A stretch of 64,000 nucleotides of DNA from Nevskia ramosa DSM 11499 (GCF_000420645.1 NZ_ATVI01000008.1:124001-188000), one strand, 5' to 3'. Positions 43,800-52,464 are shown, counted from the stretch's first letter. The notes: a model not told the origin generated them from the letters alone. Numbers and translations are program-made.

Positions 43800-45091
43800 T
43801 GTCGGCCCCGGTTCACGCCTCGGCCAAGGCTGCGGTCGCCGAGCGCATCGCGGCGATCTGGCGCATCGAATCAGGCCGGCTGATCGGTGCGCTGGTCAGG
43901 TTGGTGCGTGATGTCGGGCTCGCCGAAGATCTCGCTCAGGACGCGCTGCTCGCCGCGCTCGAACAATGGCCGGAAGGCGGCGTGCCGGACAATCCCGGAG
44001 CCTGGCTGATGACCACCGCCAAGCATCGGGCGATCGATCGCCTGCGCCGCGACATCCTCCATCGCGAGCGGGCCGGCTCGCTGGCCGCCGAGATCGAAAC
44101 CCAGCTGCGCGACGCCCAGGAGCAGCCGGATGCCGATGCCGCGCCGAGTGCAACGGTCGGCGACGATCTGCTGCGGCTGATCTTCATCGCCTGCCATCCG
44201 GTGCTGTCGCCGGAAGCGCGGGTGGCGCTGACCCTGCGCATGCTCGGCGGCCTGAGTACGGACGAGATCGCCCGCGCGTTCCTGGTGCCGGAGCCGACCA
44301 TCGCCCAGCGCATCGTCCGCGCCAAGCGCACGCTCGGCGAACGGCAGATCGCCTTCGAGCTGCCCGATGCCGAAGCGCTGGCCGCAAGGCTGGATTCGGT
44401 GCTCGGCGTCATCTACCTGATCTTCAACGAAGGCTATGCAGCCACCGCCGGGGTCGACTGGCTGCGCCCGGCTTTGTGCGAGGAAGCGCTGCGCCTGGGC
44501 CGCATCCTGGCCGGACTCGCGCCGCGTATTGCCGAGGTGCACGGCCTGCTGGCGCTGATGGAAATCCAGGCCTCGCGGCTGCGTGCCCGCACCAGCCCGG
44601 AAGGCGAGCCGATCCTGCTGCCGGATCAGGACCGTGCCCGCTGGGATCGGCTGCTGATCGGCCGCGGCCTGGCGGCGCTGGCCACTGCCGAGAAGCTGGC
44701 CGAGCATCGCGGCAGCTACACCCTACAAGCCGGCATCGCCGCCTGCCACGCCCGCGCCGCCACGGCCGCCGCCACCGACTGGCCGCGCATCGTCAGGCTC
44801 TATGACGAGTTGCTGGACCTGATGCCGTCGCCGGTGGTGGCACTGAATCGGGCGGTGGCGGTCGGCATGGCCGAAGGGCCGGCGGCCGGATTGGCCGAGG
44901 TCGATGAGCTGGTCGCCCTGGCCAGCCTCGCGGCCTATCCCTGGCTGCCGAGCGTACGCGGCGATCTGCTCGCCAAGCTCGGCCGGCATCGCGAAGCCGA
45001 AGCCGAATTCCTGCGCGCGGCGAGCCTGACCCAGAACGAACGCGAACAACGTTTCCTGCGCAAGCGGGCTGCCGAGAGCGCCGCGTCATGA
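43799..45091 (+). CDS. ECF42-type RNA polymerase sigma factor with C-terminal TPR-like extension
   Basis: A 430-residue sigma factor, over twice the length of ordinary ECF proteins. Region 2 (RLVRDVGLAEDLAQDALLAALEQWP, then TTAKHRAIDRLRRD) spans ~25-95. Region 4 (LRMLGGLSTDEIARAFLVPEPTIAQRIVRAKRTL) spans ~140-175. The long helical extension from LPDAEALAARLDSVLGVIYLIFNEGY to the end has TPR-like helices. This is the ECF42 architecture, in which the extension is thought to control activity in place of an anti-sigma factor; none is encoded nearby. DGPF genes flank it on both sides. Confidence 0.93.
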   Translation: MSAPVHASAKAAVAERIAAIWRIESGRLIGALVRLVRDVGLAEDLAQDALLAALEQWPEGGVPDNPGAWLMTTAKHRAIDRLRRDILHRERAGSLAAEIETQLRDAQEQPDADAAPSATVGDDLLRLIFIACHPVLSPEARVALTLRMLGGLSTDEIARAFLVPEPTIAQRIVRAKRTLGERQIAFELPDAEALAARLDSVLGVIYLIFNEGYAATAGVDWLRPALCEEALRLGRILAGLAPRIAEVHGLLALMEIQASRLRARTSPEGEPILLPDQDRARWDRLLIGRGLAALATAEKLAEHRGSYTLQAGIAACHARAATAAATDWPRIVRLYDELLDLMPSPVVALNRAVAVGMAEGPAAGLAEVDELVALASLAAYPWLPSVRGDLLAKLGRHREAEAEFLRAASLTQNEREQRFLRKRAAESAAS

Positions 45092-45152
45092 CGGCGCCGC
45101 GCTACCGCCGTAGCATTCGCAATCCTTACTCCATCAGCGAAACAAGACCGCC

Positions 45153-45509
45153 ATGTCCTACGCCCTGCTGATTCTCGAAGAACGAGCCCGCCGCGGTCGC
45201 CGTAGCCGCCAGGATGCGATGACCGAATACGACGCCATGCAGGGCTTCGGTGCCGGCCTTGCCGCGCGCGGCATTCTCAAGAGCGGCGAGGCGCTGAAGC
45301 CGGATGCCGAGGGCGTGCGGGTCAGTGCGCGCGGCGGCCGGGCGCTGGTGCTCGACGGGCCGTTCGCGGAATCGAAGGAAATGATCGGCGGCTTCTTCCT
45401 GCTCGATGTCGCCAGCCGTGCCGAAGCGATCGCCATCGCGGCCGAATGTCCGGCCACGGCCTGGGCGACGGTGGAAGTCCGCGAGATCGGCACCTGCCAC
45501 GATCAGTAG
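45153..45509 (+). CDS. DGPF-domain (YciI-like) protein, second copy
   Basis: A 118-residue DGPF protein, diverged from the copy at 41318. The motif region is LVLDGPFAESKEMIGGFFLLD, residues ~67-87, and the start is MSYALLILEERARRGRR. It follows the sigma gene by 61 nt and is closed by a strong hairpin terminator at 45525-45553. The N-terminal part is arginine-rich compared with the first copy. Confidence 0.9.
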   Translation: MSYALLILEERARRGRRSRQDAMTEYDAMQGFGAGLAARGILKSGEALKPDAEGVRVSARGGRALVLDGPFAESKEMIGGFFLLDVASRAEAIAIAAECPATAWATVEVREIGTCHDQ

Positions 45510-45524
45510 AGCCAGCGCATAACG

Positions 45525-45553
45525 AAAAGAGGCCGCACAAGGCGGCCTCCTTT
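45525..45553. terminator. Bidirectional hairpin terminator
   Basis: GAGGCCGC (45529-45536) pairs with GCGGCCTC (45542-45549), with AAAA on one side and TTT on the other. It ends the DGPF gene and the convergent lipoprotein gene. The same stem is used again at 47123-47155. Confidence 0.85.
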
Positions 45554-45569
45554 CACAGCAGCTCGGCGT

Positions 45570-46805
45570 TTAGCAGAGGCCGAGGAAGGCCAGCAGGCAG
45601 CCGCCGCCCGAACCGCCGGTGGTGCCACCCGTGGTCCCGCCGGTGGTTCCGCCCGGGAGACCCGGCAGGCCAGGAAGACCGGGCAGGCCGCCGCCGGTCA
45701 GCGGGGCGAGCAGCGAGCTCAGCAAGGTCTGCAGCGGGCCGGTGGCGGTGGCCAGCGGCGAGGTGCCGGCGCTGCCGGTCAGGCCGGTCGGCAGCAGCGA
45801 AGTCAGCTGGGTGACCAGGCCGGTCAGCGCAGCGAAGCCGGTGCCGCCCAGCGGGTTGGCCGGCAGCGGCGTGGTCGGGCTGGTGCCGAGGCCGCCAGTC
45901 AGGCTGGCGATCGCGGCCTGCAGCATGGCCACGACATCGGTCGGCGCACCGGCACCGGCTTCGCCCTGCAGCGAGCCGACCGGCAGCACCAGGGTCAGCA
46001 CATCATTCAGCGCACCCTGGGCCAGCGTCTGGAAGGCACCGGCCAGCGCCGTCGGTGAACCGCCGGTGGCGGCGAGGTTGGTCAGCACCACCAGCTGGTC
46101 CAGCGAATTGCCGACCGTGACCAGGGTGCCGCCGACCACGGGAGCGGTCAGCGCATCCGCCGGCAGCTGGGCGAGGGCGGAGTCATAGGCGGTGGCGAGC
46201 TGGGCGACGATGGTCGCCAGCTGGGTGGCGCCGATCTGCGGGATCGTGCCGTTGGACGCGGCAGCGAGCTGCTGCATGGCGGCGGTCAGCACCGGCAGCA
46301 GGGCGTCGCCGATCGGGGCCAGCGGCGTGCCGGCCAGCGGATTGGTGGTGGGCACCGGCGTGCTGCCGGTGCTGCCGCCGAGGCAGGTCACCGAGCCGCT
46401 CAGCGAACCGAGCAGGCCGGACAGGTTGCCGACCAGCGCAGTCAGCGCGCCCTGGGCGGCAGCCGGCGCGGTGCTGACCAGGGTCGACGGCGAAGCCAGG
46501 CCGTTGGCGATGGCGTCGCCGATGTCGAGCAGGTTGCGGGTGACGATCGAGTTGCCACACAGCAGCACACCCTGCAGCGGCGTGCCGGCAGTGGCGGTGA
46601 CCAGCGGCGCGATCACGGTATCGGTGACCGAGGTCTGCACGGTATCGAGCGGACCGGCGACCGCAGCCGGGGCCGGGGTCGTCGTGCCGCCCGGGGTGGA
46701 GCCGCCGCCGCCGGTGCCGGCATCGGTACCACCGCTGCCACCGCCGCCGCAGGCGGCGACCAGAACGGCAGCGATTGCGAGGGCGCAGCTGGTTTTCTTG
46801 AGCAT
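45570..46805 (-). CDS. Low-complexity lipoprotein, copy 1 (Gly/Thr/Leu-rich)
   Basis: A 411-residue predicted lipoprotein. The signal sequence ends in a lipobox VAAC followed by a Gly tract. The mature part is low in charged residues and built of Ala/Leu/Thr/Val-rich repeats with conserved landmarks shared with the gene at 47171: GTPLQGVLLCGNSIVTRNLLDI, STLVSTAPAAAQGALTALVGNLSGLLGSL, and ANPLGGTGFAAL. Near the C-terminus there is a Gly-Thr tract, then GGGCLLAFLGLC. I do not know the function. ATG 46805 is preceded by GGAGA. It is one of a tandem duplicated pair. Confidence 0.8.
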   Translation of the reverse strand: MLKKTSCALAIAAVLVAACGGGGSGGTDAGTGGGGSTPGGTTTPAPAAVAGPLDTVQTSVTDTVIAPLVTATAGTPLQGVLLCGNSIVTRNLLDIGDAIANGLASPSTLVSTAPAAAQGALTALVGNLSGLLGSLSGSVTCLGGSTGSTPVPTTNPLAGTPLAPIGDALLPVLTAAMQQLAAASNGTIPQIGATQLATIVAQLATAYDSALAQLPADALTAPVVGGTLVTVGNSLDQLVVLTNLAATGGSPTALAGAFQTLAQGALNDVLTLVLPVGSLQGEAGAGAPTDVVAMLQAAIASLTGGLGTSPTTPLPANPLGGTGFAALTGLVTQLTSLLPTGLTGSAGTSPLATATGPLQTLLSSLLAPLTGGGLPGLPGLPGLPGGTTGGTTGGTTGGSGGGCLLAFLGLC

Positions 46806-47017
46806 GATTTTCTCCACACACCGGGGTTATAGGACGCTTCGTTTCGGCCGGAGCGCGGTGAGCGGCCCTCGGCGATGGACGGACTTTAGAAACCGCCTCT
46901 GTGGTCAAAATTGCCTAACCGATGGACGGCGACGAAAGCGCTGGCAAGCGGCCGACGGAGTTTCGTAGGCAGGGACAGGCGGTCGTCTGCGGGGGACGAA
47001 CGTCATCGCGACTTGTC
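46806..47017. other. Leader region of lipoprotein copy 1
   Basis: This gene-free region parallels the leader of copy 2 (48296-48509). Both contain a GGACGGACT-n-TAGAAACC block, 65-75 nt before the start, and a CCGATGGACGGC block ~110-130 nt before it. On the minus strand the first block reads GGTTTCTAAAGTCC and could contain a -10 box, but I cannot fix a promoter. Confidence 0.45.
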
Positions 47018-47042
47018 CTGCGCGCAAATGGTGCAGTGCGTG
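47018..47042 (-). repeat. Conserved upstream element of the lipoprotein pair, copy 1
   Basis: A 25-bp sequence beginning CTGCGCGCAAATGGTGCAGT on the plus strand is repeated perfectly at 48510-48534. The two copies lie 213 and 215 nt before the two lipoprotein start codons, so position as well as sequence is kept. Confidence 0.75.
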
Positions 47043-47122
47043 TCCGATTGCGTGCGGACGTTGACGCAAGCGGGTTGGTGTCGACTGCATTGCGGCTGAT
47101 TGCGACGTACCGGATCGCAGGC

Positions 47123-47155
47123 AAAAAAAGAGGCCGCACCAGGCGGCCTCTTTTT
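47123..47155. terminator. Bidirectional hairpin terminator behind lipoprotein copy 2
   Basis: GAGGCCGC and GCGGCCTC form a stem around ACCAG, with AAAAAAA on the left and TTTTT on the right. It works for transcripts in either direction, and it uses the same stem as the terminator behind copy 1, so terminator and gene were probably duplicated together. Confidence 0.9.
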
Positions 47156-47170
47156 ACAGCTTGCGAAGGA

Positions 47171-48295
47171 TCAGCAGAGGCCAAGGATGGCCAGCAGGCA
47201 GCCGCCACCGGTGATCGGCGCCAGCAGCGAGCCGAGCAGGGTCTGCAGCGGACCGGTGGCAGCGGCCAACGGCGTGGTGCCGGCGGTGCCGGCCAGGCCA
47301 GCCGGCAAGGCTGCGGTCAGCTGGCTGATGATGTCCGGCAGCACCGCGAAGCTGGTCGCGTCCAGCGGATTGGCCGGCAGCGTGGTGGTCGGATTGGCCG
47401 CGAGGCCACCGGTCAGCGAAGCCACAGCGGCCTGCAGGGTGGTGACCAGATTGGTCGAGGCACCGCTGCCGGCGCCGGCCTGCAGCACGCCGACTGGCAG
47501 CACCAGGGTCAGCAGGTCATCGAGCGAGCCGGTCGCCAGCGCCTGGAACGAAGCTGCCAGCACGTCCGGGGCGGCGCCGCTGGCGGCCTGGGTGGTCAGG
47601 GTTTCGAGACCGGCCAGCGAGTTGCCGATCGAGGTCAGCGTGCCACCGAGTATCGGCGCGGTCAGCGCTTCCGGCGGGATCTGGGTCAGCGCGCTGCTGT
47701 AGGCATCGGACAGCTGGGCGACGATGGTGGCCAGCTGGGTGGCGCCGATCTGCGGCGCGGTGCCGCTGGACGAAGCGGTGAGCTGCTGCGAGGCAGCGGT
47801 CAGTGCCGGCAGCAAGGCGTCGCCGATCGGTGCCAGCGGCGTGCCGGCCAGCGGATTGGTGGTCGGCACCGGGATGTCGCCGGCGCTGCCGCCGAAGCAG
47901 GTGGTGGCACCGGTCAGCGAGCCGAGCAGGCCGGACAGGTTGCCGACCAGCGCAGTCAGAGCGCCTTGCGCCGCTGCCGGGGCGGTGCTGACCAGCGTCG
48001 ACGGCGACATCAGGCCGTTGGCGTAGGCATCGGCGATGTCGAGCACGTTGCGGGTGACGATCGAATTGCCGCAGGCCAGGACGCCCTGCAGCGGCGTGCC
48101 GACGGTGGCTTCCACCAGCGGCGCGAACACCGAGTTGGCCACTGCGTCCTGCGCCGGATCCAGCGGACCGGCGACGGCCGGCGCGGTGCTCGGCGTGCTG
48201 CCTGGGGCAGTCGAATCGTTGCCGCCACCACCGCCGCCGCAGGCAACCAGCGTGATCGTGGCAAAGGCGAGGACGTAGCGGGTCTTGTTGAGCAT
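47171..48295 (-). CDS. Low-complexity lipoprotein, copy 2
   Basis: A 374-residue lipoprotein, paralogous to the one at 45570. The lipobox is TLVAC with a Gly tract after it. It shares GTPLQGVLACGNSIVTRNVLDI, the STLVSTAPAAAQGALTAL segment and the C-terminal GGGCLLAILGLC. It lacks the Gly-Thr collagen-like tract found near the end of copy 1. ATG 48295 is used with GGAGA 8 nt upstream; an upstream GTG adds four residues. The function is unknown; a cell-surface or outer-membrane location is implied by the lipid anchor. Confidence 0.8.
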   Translation of the reverse strand: MLNKTRYVLAFATITLVACGGGGGGNDSTAPGSTPSTAPAVAGPLDPAQDAVANSVFAPLVEATVGTPLQGVLACGNSIVTRNVLDIADAYANGLMSPSTLVSTAPAAAQGALTALVGNLSGLLGSLTGATTCFGGSAGDIPVPTTNPLAGTPLAPIGDALLPALTAASQQLTASSSGTAPQIGATQLATIVAQLSDAYSSALTQIPPEALTAPILGGTLTSIGNSLAGLETLTTQAASGAAPDVLAASFQALATGSLDDLLTLVLPVGVLQAGAGSGASTNLVTTLQAAVASLTGGLAANPTTTLPANPLDATSFAVLPDIISQLTAALPAGLAGTAGTTPLAAATGPLQTLLGSLLAPITGGGCLLAILGLC

Positions 48296-48509
48296 GTTGG
48301 TCTCCACGGTGTTGCGATCGGGATGCTGCCGTTCCTGCCGTTACAGCCCCTGAGGCGCACGGCGGTGAACGGACTGTAGAAACCCGGTCGGCGGCAAAAA
48401 TGGAGTACCGATGGACGGCAGCGAAGCCGCCTGCCGGCGGCCTAAATCGGTGCACGCGCAGAGACCAGCGGTAGCGCGAGACAGATGAACGACAGCGCCG
48501 TGCGGCGCT

Positions 48510-48534
48510 GCGCGCAAATGGTGCAGTGCGTGCT
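48510..48534 (-). repeat. Conserved upstream element of the lipoprotein pair, copy 2
   Basis: The perfect second copy of the 25-bp element at 47018-47042, 215 nt before the start of lipoprotein copy 2. It may be a promoter or activator site, or simply a remnant of duplication. Confidence 0.75.
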
Positions 48535-48571
48535 CGAAGCCGTAACGCGGCTGCCGCGTCCGGCAAAAGAC

Positions 48572-49759
48572 TCAGGGCCGGTTGCGGCCCAGCTGGTCGT
48601 GGCTCGATACCCAGTCGCCGGCCAGGATCGCGCTGCTCAAGCTGGTTTCGCCGGCGAGCACGGTCGCCGCGCAAATCTCGGCGAACTTGTCGGCACCGCC
48701 CTGGCCGTAGCAGCCGAGCATCTCCAGGCATTCACGCTGGGTCGCCAGGCCCGTGCCGCCGCCGTAGGTCGCGCAGATCAGCGAGGTCAGGGTGATCGAC
48801 CAGTAGTAGTCACCGTTGTCGAGCAGCTGGCAGTAGGTGATCGCCGCATGCGATTCGGCGACGTTGGCCACGTCCTGCCCGGTGGCGATGAACAGCGCGG
48901 TGATGCCGTTCGCCGAATGCGCGGCATTGTTCGACGAGCCGGCCATGAAGGCGCCGGCCTGAGAAATTTGCCGGGCATGGAACAGCTGCTTGCCGGTGAC
49001 GCCCATCAAGGGCTTCAGCACCGAGTCCTTGAGCACGATCTCGGCGACCACGCGCTTGCCGCGGGTCAGCAGCGTGTTGATCTGCGAGTGCTTCTTGTCG
49101 GTGTCGATGTTGCCGGACAGGATGAAGTTCGGATGATCCGGATGCTCGCTCTGGATCCACTGGCAGGCGGCCAGGGTCGCCTTGCCGACCATGTTCTGAC
49201 CGGCCGCGTCACCGGTCGAATAGTTGAAGCGCAGATAGCGCAGATTGCCGAGCGCGTACTGGCCGATGTATTGCAGCTTGCCGACGCGGGTTGTCGCTTC
49301 CGCCACGGCGCGAATGGCATCGAGATGCGTCTCGATCCATTCGCCGAAAACCCGCGCTGCCAGCGCATCCTCGAACATGAAGACCGGGGAGCGCTGCATG
49401 TGCTGCTCGACCACCGTGGTCTTCACGCCGCCGCATTCGCTGAGCAGCCGCATGCCACGGTTGTAGCTCGCCACCAGCGTGCCTTCGGTGGTCGCCATCG
49501 GAATGTAGAAATCACCGCGCGCGTGCTCGCCGTTGATGCGCAGCGGCCCGGCGATGCCGATCGGCACCTGGGCAACGCCAGCGAAGTTCTCGATATTGCC
49601 GGGCAGCACGCCGGGATCGAACGAGTAATGGCCGACGTGGTTCAGGGCCGCGCCGGTCTGCTGCTCGACGAAGCTGCGCCGCGCCGCCGCAATCTCGGCG
49701 CTGTAGTCGTTGGCCTTGTCGCGCGGAACTTTCGCGGGCGGATTCTGATGGTTGGACAT
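48572..49759 (-). CDS. Hydroxymethylglutaryl-CoA reductase, class I-like
   Basis: A 395-residue catalytic-domain HMG-CoA reductase, which makes mevalonate from HMG-CoA with NADPH. The class I dimerisation motif is ENFAGVAQVPIGIAGPL near residue 58. The catalytic Glu is in MATTEGTLVAS near 88, the catalytic Lys in SGNIDTDKKHSQIN near 220, the Asp in GQDVANVAESHAA near 300, and the C-terminal His in AGDWVSSHDQLGRNRP. No membrane domain is present. ATG 49759 has GGAG 12 nt upstream; ATG 49777 overlaps the yajQ stop and is the alternative. The neighbours give no further mevalonate genes. Confidence 0.9.
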   Translation of the reverse strand: MSNHQNPPAKVPRDKANDYSAEIAAARRSFVEQQTGAALNHVGHYSFDPGVLPGNIENFAGVAQVPIGIAGPLRINGEHARGDFYIPMATTEGTLVASYNRGMRLLSECGGVKTTVVEQHMQRSPVFMFEDALAARVFGEWIETHLDAIRAVAEATTRVGKLQYIGQYALGNLRYLRFNYSTGDAAGQNMVGKATLAACQWIQSEHPDHPNFILSGNIDTDKKHSQINTLLTRGKRVVAEIVLKDSVLKPLMGVTGKQLFHARQISQAGAFMAGSSNNAAHSANGITALFIATGQDVANVAESHAAITYCQLLDNGDYYWSITLTSLICATYGGGTGLATQRECLEMLGCYGQGGADKFAEICAATVLAGETSLSSAILAGDWVSSHDQLGRNRP

Positions 49760-49776
49760 GGGCGGGCTCGGCTCCA

Positions 49777-50262
49777 TCAGTCGCGAAAATTCTCGAACTG
49801 CAGCGGCACTTCCAGCTCGGCCTTCTTCAGGAAGGCGATCGTGGTCTGCAGGTCGTCGCGCTTCTTGCCGTTGATGCGCAGCTTCTCGCCCTGGATCTGG
49901 CAGTCCACCTTCAGCTTGGCTTCCTTGATCTTGGCGATGATCTTCTTCGCCTGCAGCTGTTCGATGCCCTGCTTGATGGTGATCTTGCGGCGGGCACCGG
50001 CGAGGTTGGTTTCGACATCGCCCAGCTCGATGCAGCGCAGATCGATATGCCGGCCGGCGAGGCGCAGGCGAAGCATCTCCAGCAGCTGGTCGAGCTGGTA
50101 CTCGGTCGGCGCGAACTGGGTGATGACGTTGTCGTCCTCCTGCTCGAAGCGGGCATCGGTGCCGCGCAGGTCATAACGGTTGCCCAGATCACGCCGCGCC
50201 TGATCGATGGCATTGGTCAGCTCGTGCTTGTCGACTTCCGAGATCACATCGAAGGAAGGCAT
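49777..50262 (-). CDS. YajQ-family nucleotide-binding protein (DUF520)
   Basis: A 161-residue protein starting MPSFDVISEVDKHELTNAIDQA. It has RYDLRGTDARFE near residue 30, the GARRKITIKQGIEQLQAKKIIAKIKEAKLKVDCQIQGEKLRI stretch (90-130), and the C-terminal LQFENFRD. All are family hallmarks. Some YajQ proteins bind cyclic di-GMP; others have been linked to tRNA or nucleotides. The start was set at ATG 50262. It is translationally close to the HMG-CoA reductase gene, overlapping its upstream alternative start. Confidence 0.92.
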   Translation of the reverse strand: MPSFDVISEVDKHELTNAIDQARRDLGNRYDLRGTDARFEQEDDNVITQFAPTEYQLDQLLEMLRLRLAGRHIDLRCIELGDVETNLAGARRKITIKQGIEQLQAKKIIAKIKEAKLKVDCQIQGEKLRINGKKRDDLQTTIAFLKKAELEVPLQFENFRD

Positions 50263-50551
50263 GGGGGCTCCGGTAGGGCGGTGGGAAGGTGTGGCTGCAG
50301 ACGAGCGGACTGGAAGCTCGAAGGACACTGCGATCAGATCAAGCGTCTCGTCAGCATGAGATCACGCTGAACCTGGTCGAAGCGTCTGCTGGCTGGCCGT
50401 GGCGGACGATCGATGGGAAGGAGATGAATCGCTCCTTTGCACGTCCTGGCACTTTCAGATTATCGCTGACCCCGGGGCTTGCGGGAAGGCCCGGGGCCTG
50501 TTGCAGCATCGCCGGCTCTCGCCAGAAATGGCGGCCGACAGGAGCGATGAA

Positions 50552-51796
50552 ATGCGCGTTTTGTTATCGACGTATGGATCACGCGGCGATGTCCAGCCGA
50601 TGGCGGCGCTGGCGGTGGCGCTGCAGGCGCACGGTGTCGACGTGCAGCTGTGCGCGCCGCCGGATCAGGAATTCGTGGCGCTGCTCGACCGTGCCGGCCT
50701 GCCGCTGGTGCCGGCCTTCTCGTCGGTGCGCGAATGGGTGGCGATGGCGAGGCGTGCGGCGCTCGGTCTTCCCCGGCTCGCGGCGATCATGGTCGCCGCC
50801 CAGTTCGAGGTGATGGCCGCGGCAGCCGACGGCTGCGATGCGATCGTGGCGACCGGTCTGTTCCCGTCCGTGGCCGCTGCGCAAGCGGTGGCCGAAACGC
50901 GGGGTATCCGCTACGTGTTCGCAAGCTTCTGCCCGCTCCTGCTGCCATCGCCGCACCACCCGCCGTTCGAGTATCCCGGCCAGCCGCATCCGCCGGGCGT
51001 CGCCGACAACCGGGCGTTGTGGGCGTTCAATGTCCAGGCGAAGAACGCGCTGTTCGGCGAGGCGGTCAACAGCCATCGCGCCGCGATCGGATTGCCGCCG
51101 CTCGACAATGTCCGCGACCAGGTCTTCACGCATCGTCCGTGGCTGGCGTCGGATCCGGTCCTCAGCCCCTGGCGGGCGAGCGACCTCGTCGATGCCGTGC
51201 AGACCGGTGCCTGGATCCTGCCCGACCAACGCCCGCTGCCGTCCGAGCTGCAGGCCTTCCTCGAGGCCGGCACGCCGCCGGTCTGCGTCGGCTTCGGCAG
51301 CATGCCGATGAGCGCGTCGAAGGACACCGCCCAGGTGGCCATCGAAGCGATCCGCGCGCAAGGCCGCCGCGTGCTTCTTCTGCGCGGCTGGGCCGATCTG
51401 GCGCTGATCGACGATCGGGATGACTGCTTCATCACCGGCGAGGTCAACCAGCAGGCGCTGTTCGGCCGAGTGTCCGCCGTCGTCCATCACGGTGGCGCGG
51501 GCACGACGACGGCGGCCGCGCAGGCAGGCGCGCCGCAGATAATCGTCCCGCAGGTGGTGGATCAGCCCTTCTGGGCTGGAAGGGTGGCCGAGCTGGGCAT
51601 CGGCGCGGCCCATGATGGCGCCATACCAAGCTTCGATTCGCTATCGGCCGCGCTCCGAATGGCGCTGACGCCCGAGACTGGCGAACGAGCGGCAGCCGTG
51701 GCCGGCACGATCCGCAGCGATGGCGCGACGGTGGCCGCGAAGCTACTGCTCGATGACCTCAGCCGCGCTTGCGAAGATCATCGAGCACGGTCTTGA
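50552..51796 (+). CDS. GT1-family (UGT-like) glycosyltransferase
   Basis: A 414-residue GT-B glycosyltransferase. The N-terminal MRVLLSTYGSRGDVQPMAALAVAL contains the SRGDVQP motif of macrolide/sterol-type glycosyltransferases. The C-terminal donor site is VHHGGAGTTTAAAQAGAPQIIVPQVVDQPFWAGRV (~310-345), the UGT-type HHGGAGT motif. It probably glycosylates a small lipophilic acceptor with a nucleotide sugar. AGGAG lies 7-8 nt before ATG 50552. Its 3' end overlaps the end of the convergent MerR gene by 38 nt. Confidence 0.88.
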   Translation: MRVLLSTYGSRGDVQPMAALAVALQAHGVDVQLCAPPDQEFVALLDRAGLPLVPAFSSVREWVAMARRAALGLPRLAAIMVAAQFEVMAAAADGCDAIVATGLFPSVAAAQAVAETRGIRYVFASFCPLLLPSPHHPPFEYPGQPHPPGVADNRALWAFNVQAKNALFGEAVNSHRAAIGLPPLDNVRDQVFTHRPWLASDPVLSPWRASDLVDAVQTGAWILPDQRPLPSELQAFLEAGTPPVCVGFGSMPMSASKDTAQVAIEAIRAQGRRVLLLRGWADLALIDDRDDCFITGEVNQQALFGRVSAVVHHGGAGTTTAAAQAGAPQIIVPQVVDQPFWAGRVAELGIGAAHDGAIPSFDSLSAALRMALTPETGERAAAVAGTIRSDGATVAAKLLLDDLSRACEDHRARS

Positions 51797-52445
51797 TCCG
51801 GATCAGGCTGAAGAAGCTGAGCAGATGGGTCAGCGCCGCCTGGGCCATGTCGGCGGCCGGATCTTCATGGCGCTGGCCGCTGAGGTGGGCGAGGAAGATT
51901 TTCAGCTCTTCATGGGCTAGGGCCTGGGCGGCCTCGACGTGCAGCTTGCAGACCTCGGGCGTGAAGCCCAGCGCCTCGGTGAAGCCGGCGGCGCGCATGT
52001 CACCCCAGAGGCTGACCAGCTGCGCGTCGATGCGGCTCAGGTAGAAACCGTCTCGGCGCCTGATGCGTTTGATCGCGCCGATCTTCTCCAGCCGCCGGAT
52101 GTCGTCGCCCGCCTTCGGATGGCGTGTCTGCACCGTCGCCAGCGGCAACAGCGCTTCGTCGATGCCGGCCCGGGCGGCGATCAGGCTGTCGAGCTGCGAG
52201 AACTGGCTGGCGTCGCTCGGCATCGCGCTGGCATCGCCGTCGACCGCGCGCTTGATCCGCCGCAATGGCAGGCGCTTGTCCTTCTGCAATTGGCGGATCG
52301 CGAAGATGCCGCGCACATGTTCCTCGCCGTAGTCGGCGACATTGGCCTTCGGCCGCAGCGGGTCCGGCAGCAGGCCGTGGCGCAGGTAGACGCGGATGGT
52401 TTCGCGATTGACGCCGGTGCGGCGCTCCAGCTCGCGCATCTTCAT
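51759..52445 (-). CDS. MerR-family transcriptional regulator
   Basis: A 228-residue regulator. The winged-helix DNA-binding part starts MKMRELERRTGVNRETIRVYLRHGLLP, followed by YGEEHVRGIFAIRQLQKDKRLPLRRIKRAVDG. The long C-terminal domain (RHPKAGDDIRRLEKIGAIKRIRRRDGFYLSRID and onward) is helical and of unknown ligand. ATG 52445 is taken; 52439 and 52454 are also possible. It is divergent from the P450 gene at 52600, with a palindromic operator between them, so control of the P450 is likely. Confidence 0.85.
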   Translation of the reverse strand: MKMRELERRTGVNRETIRVYLRHGLLPDPLRPKANVADYGEEHVRGIFAIRQLQKDKRLPLRRIKRAVDGDASAMPSDASQFSQLDSLIAARAGIDEALLPLATVQTRHPKAGDDIRRLEKIGAIKRIRRRDGFYLSRIDAQLVSLWGDMRAAGFTEALGFTPEVCKLHVEAAQALAHEELKIFLAHLSGQRHEDPAADMAQAALTHLLSFFSLIRIKTVLDDLRKRG

Positions 52446-52464
52446 TAGGAGCATCCGGAAAAAT

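Noticed and set aside
46922..48379. 485-codon plus-strand frame opposite lipoprotein copy 2
   Set aside because: It is Gly/Arg/Gln-rich with no ribosome site; the minus strand has a lipobox, a GGAGA site and a paralogue.
48485..50176. 563-codon plus-strand frame opposite HMG-CoA reductase and yajQ
   Set aside because: The minus strand carries two proteins with complete catalytic or family motifs; the plus frame has none.
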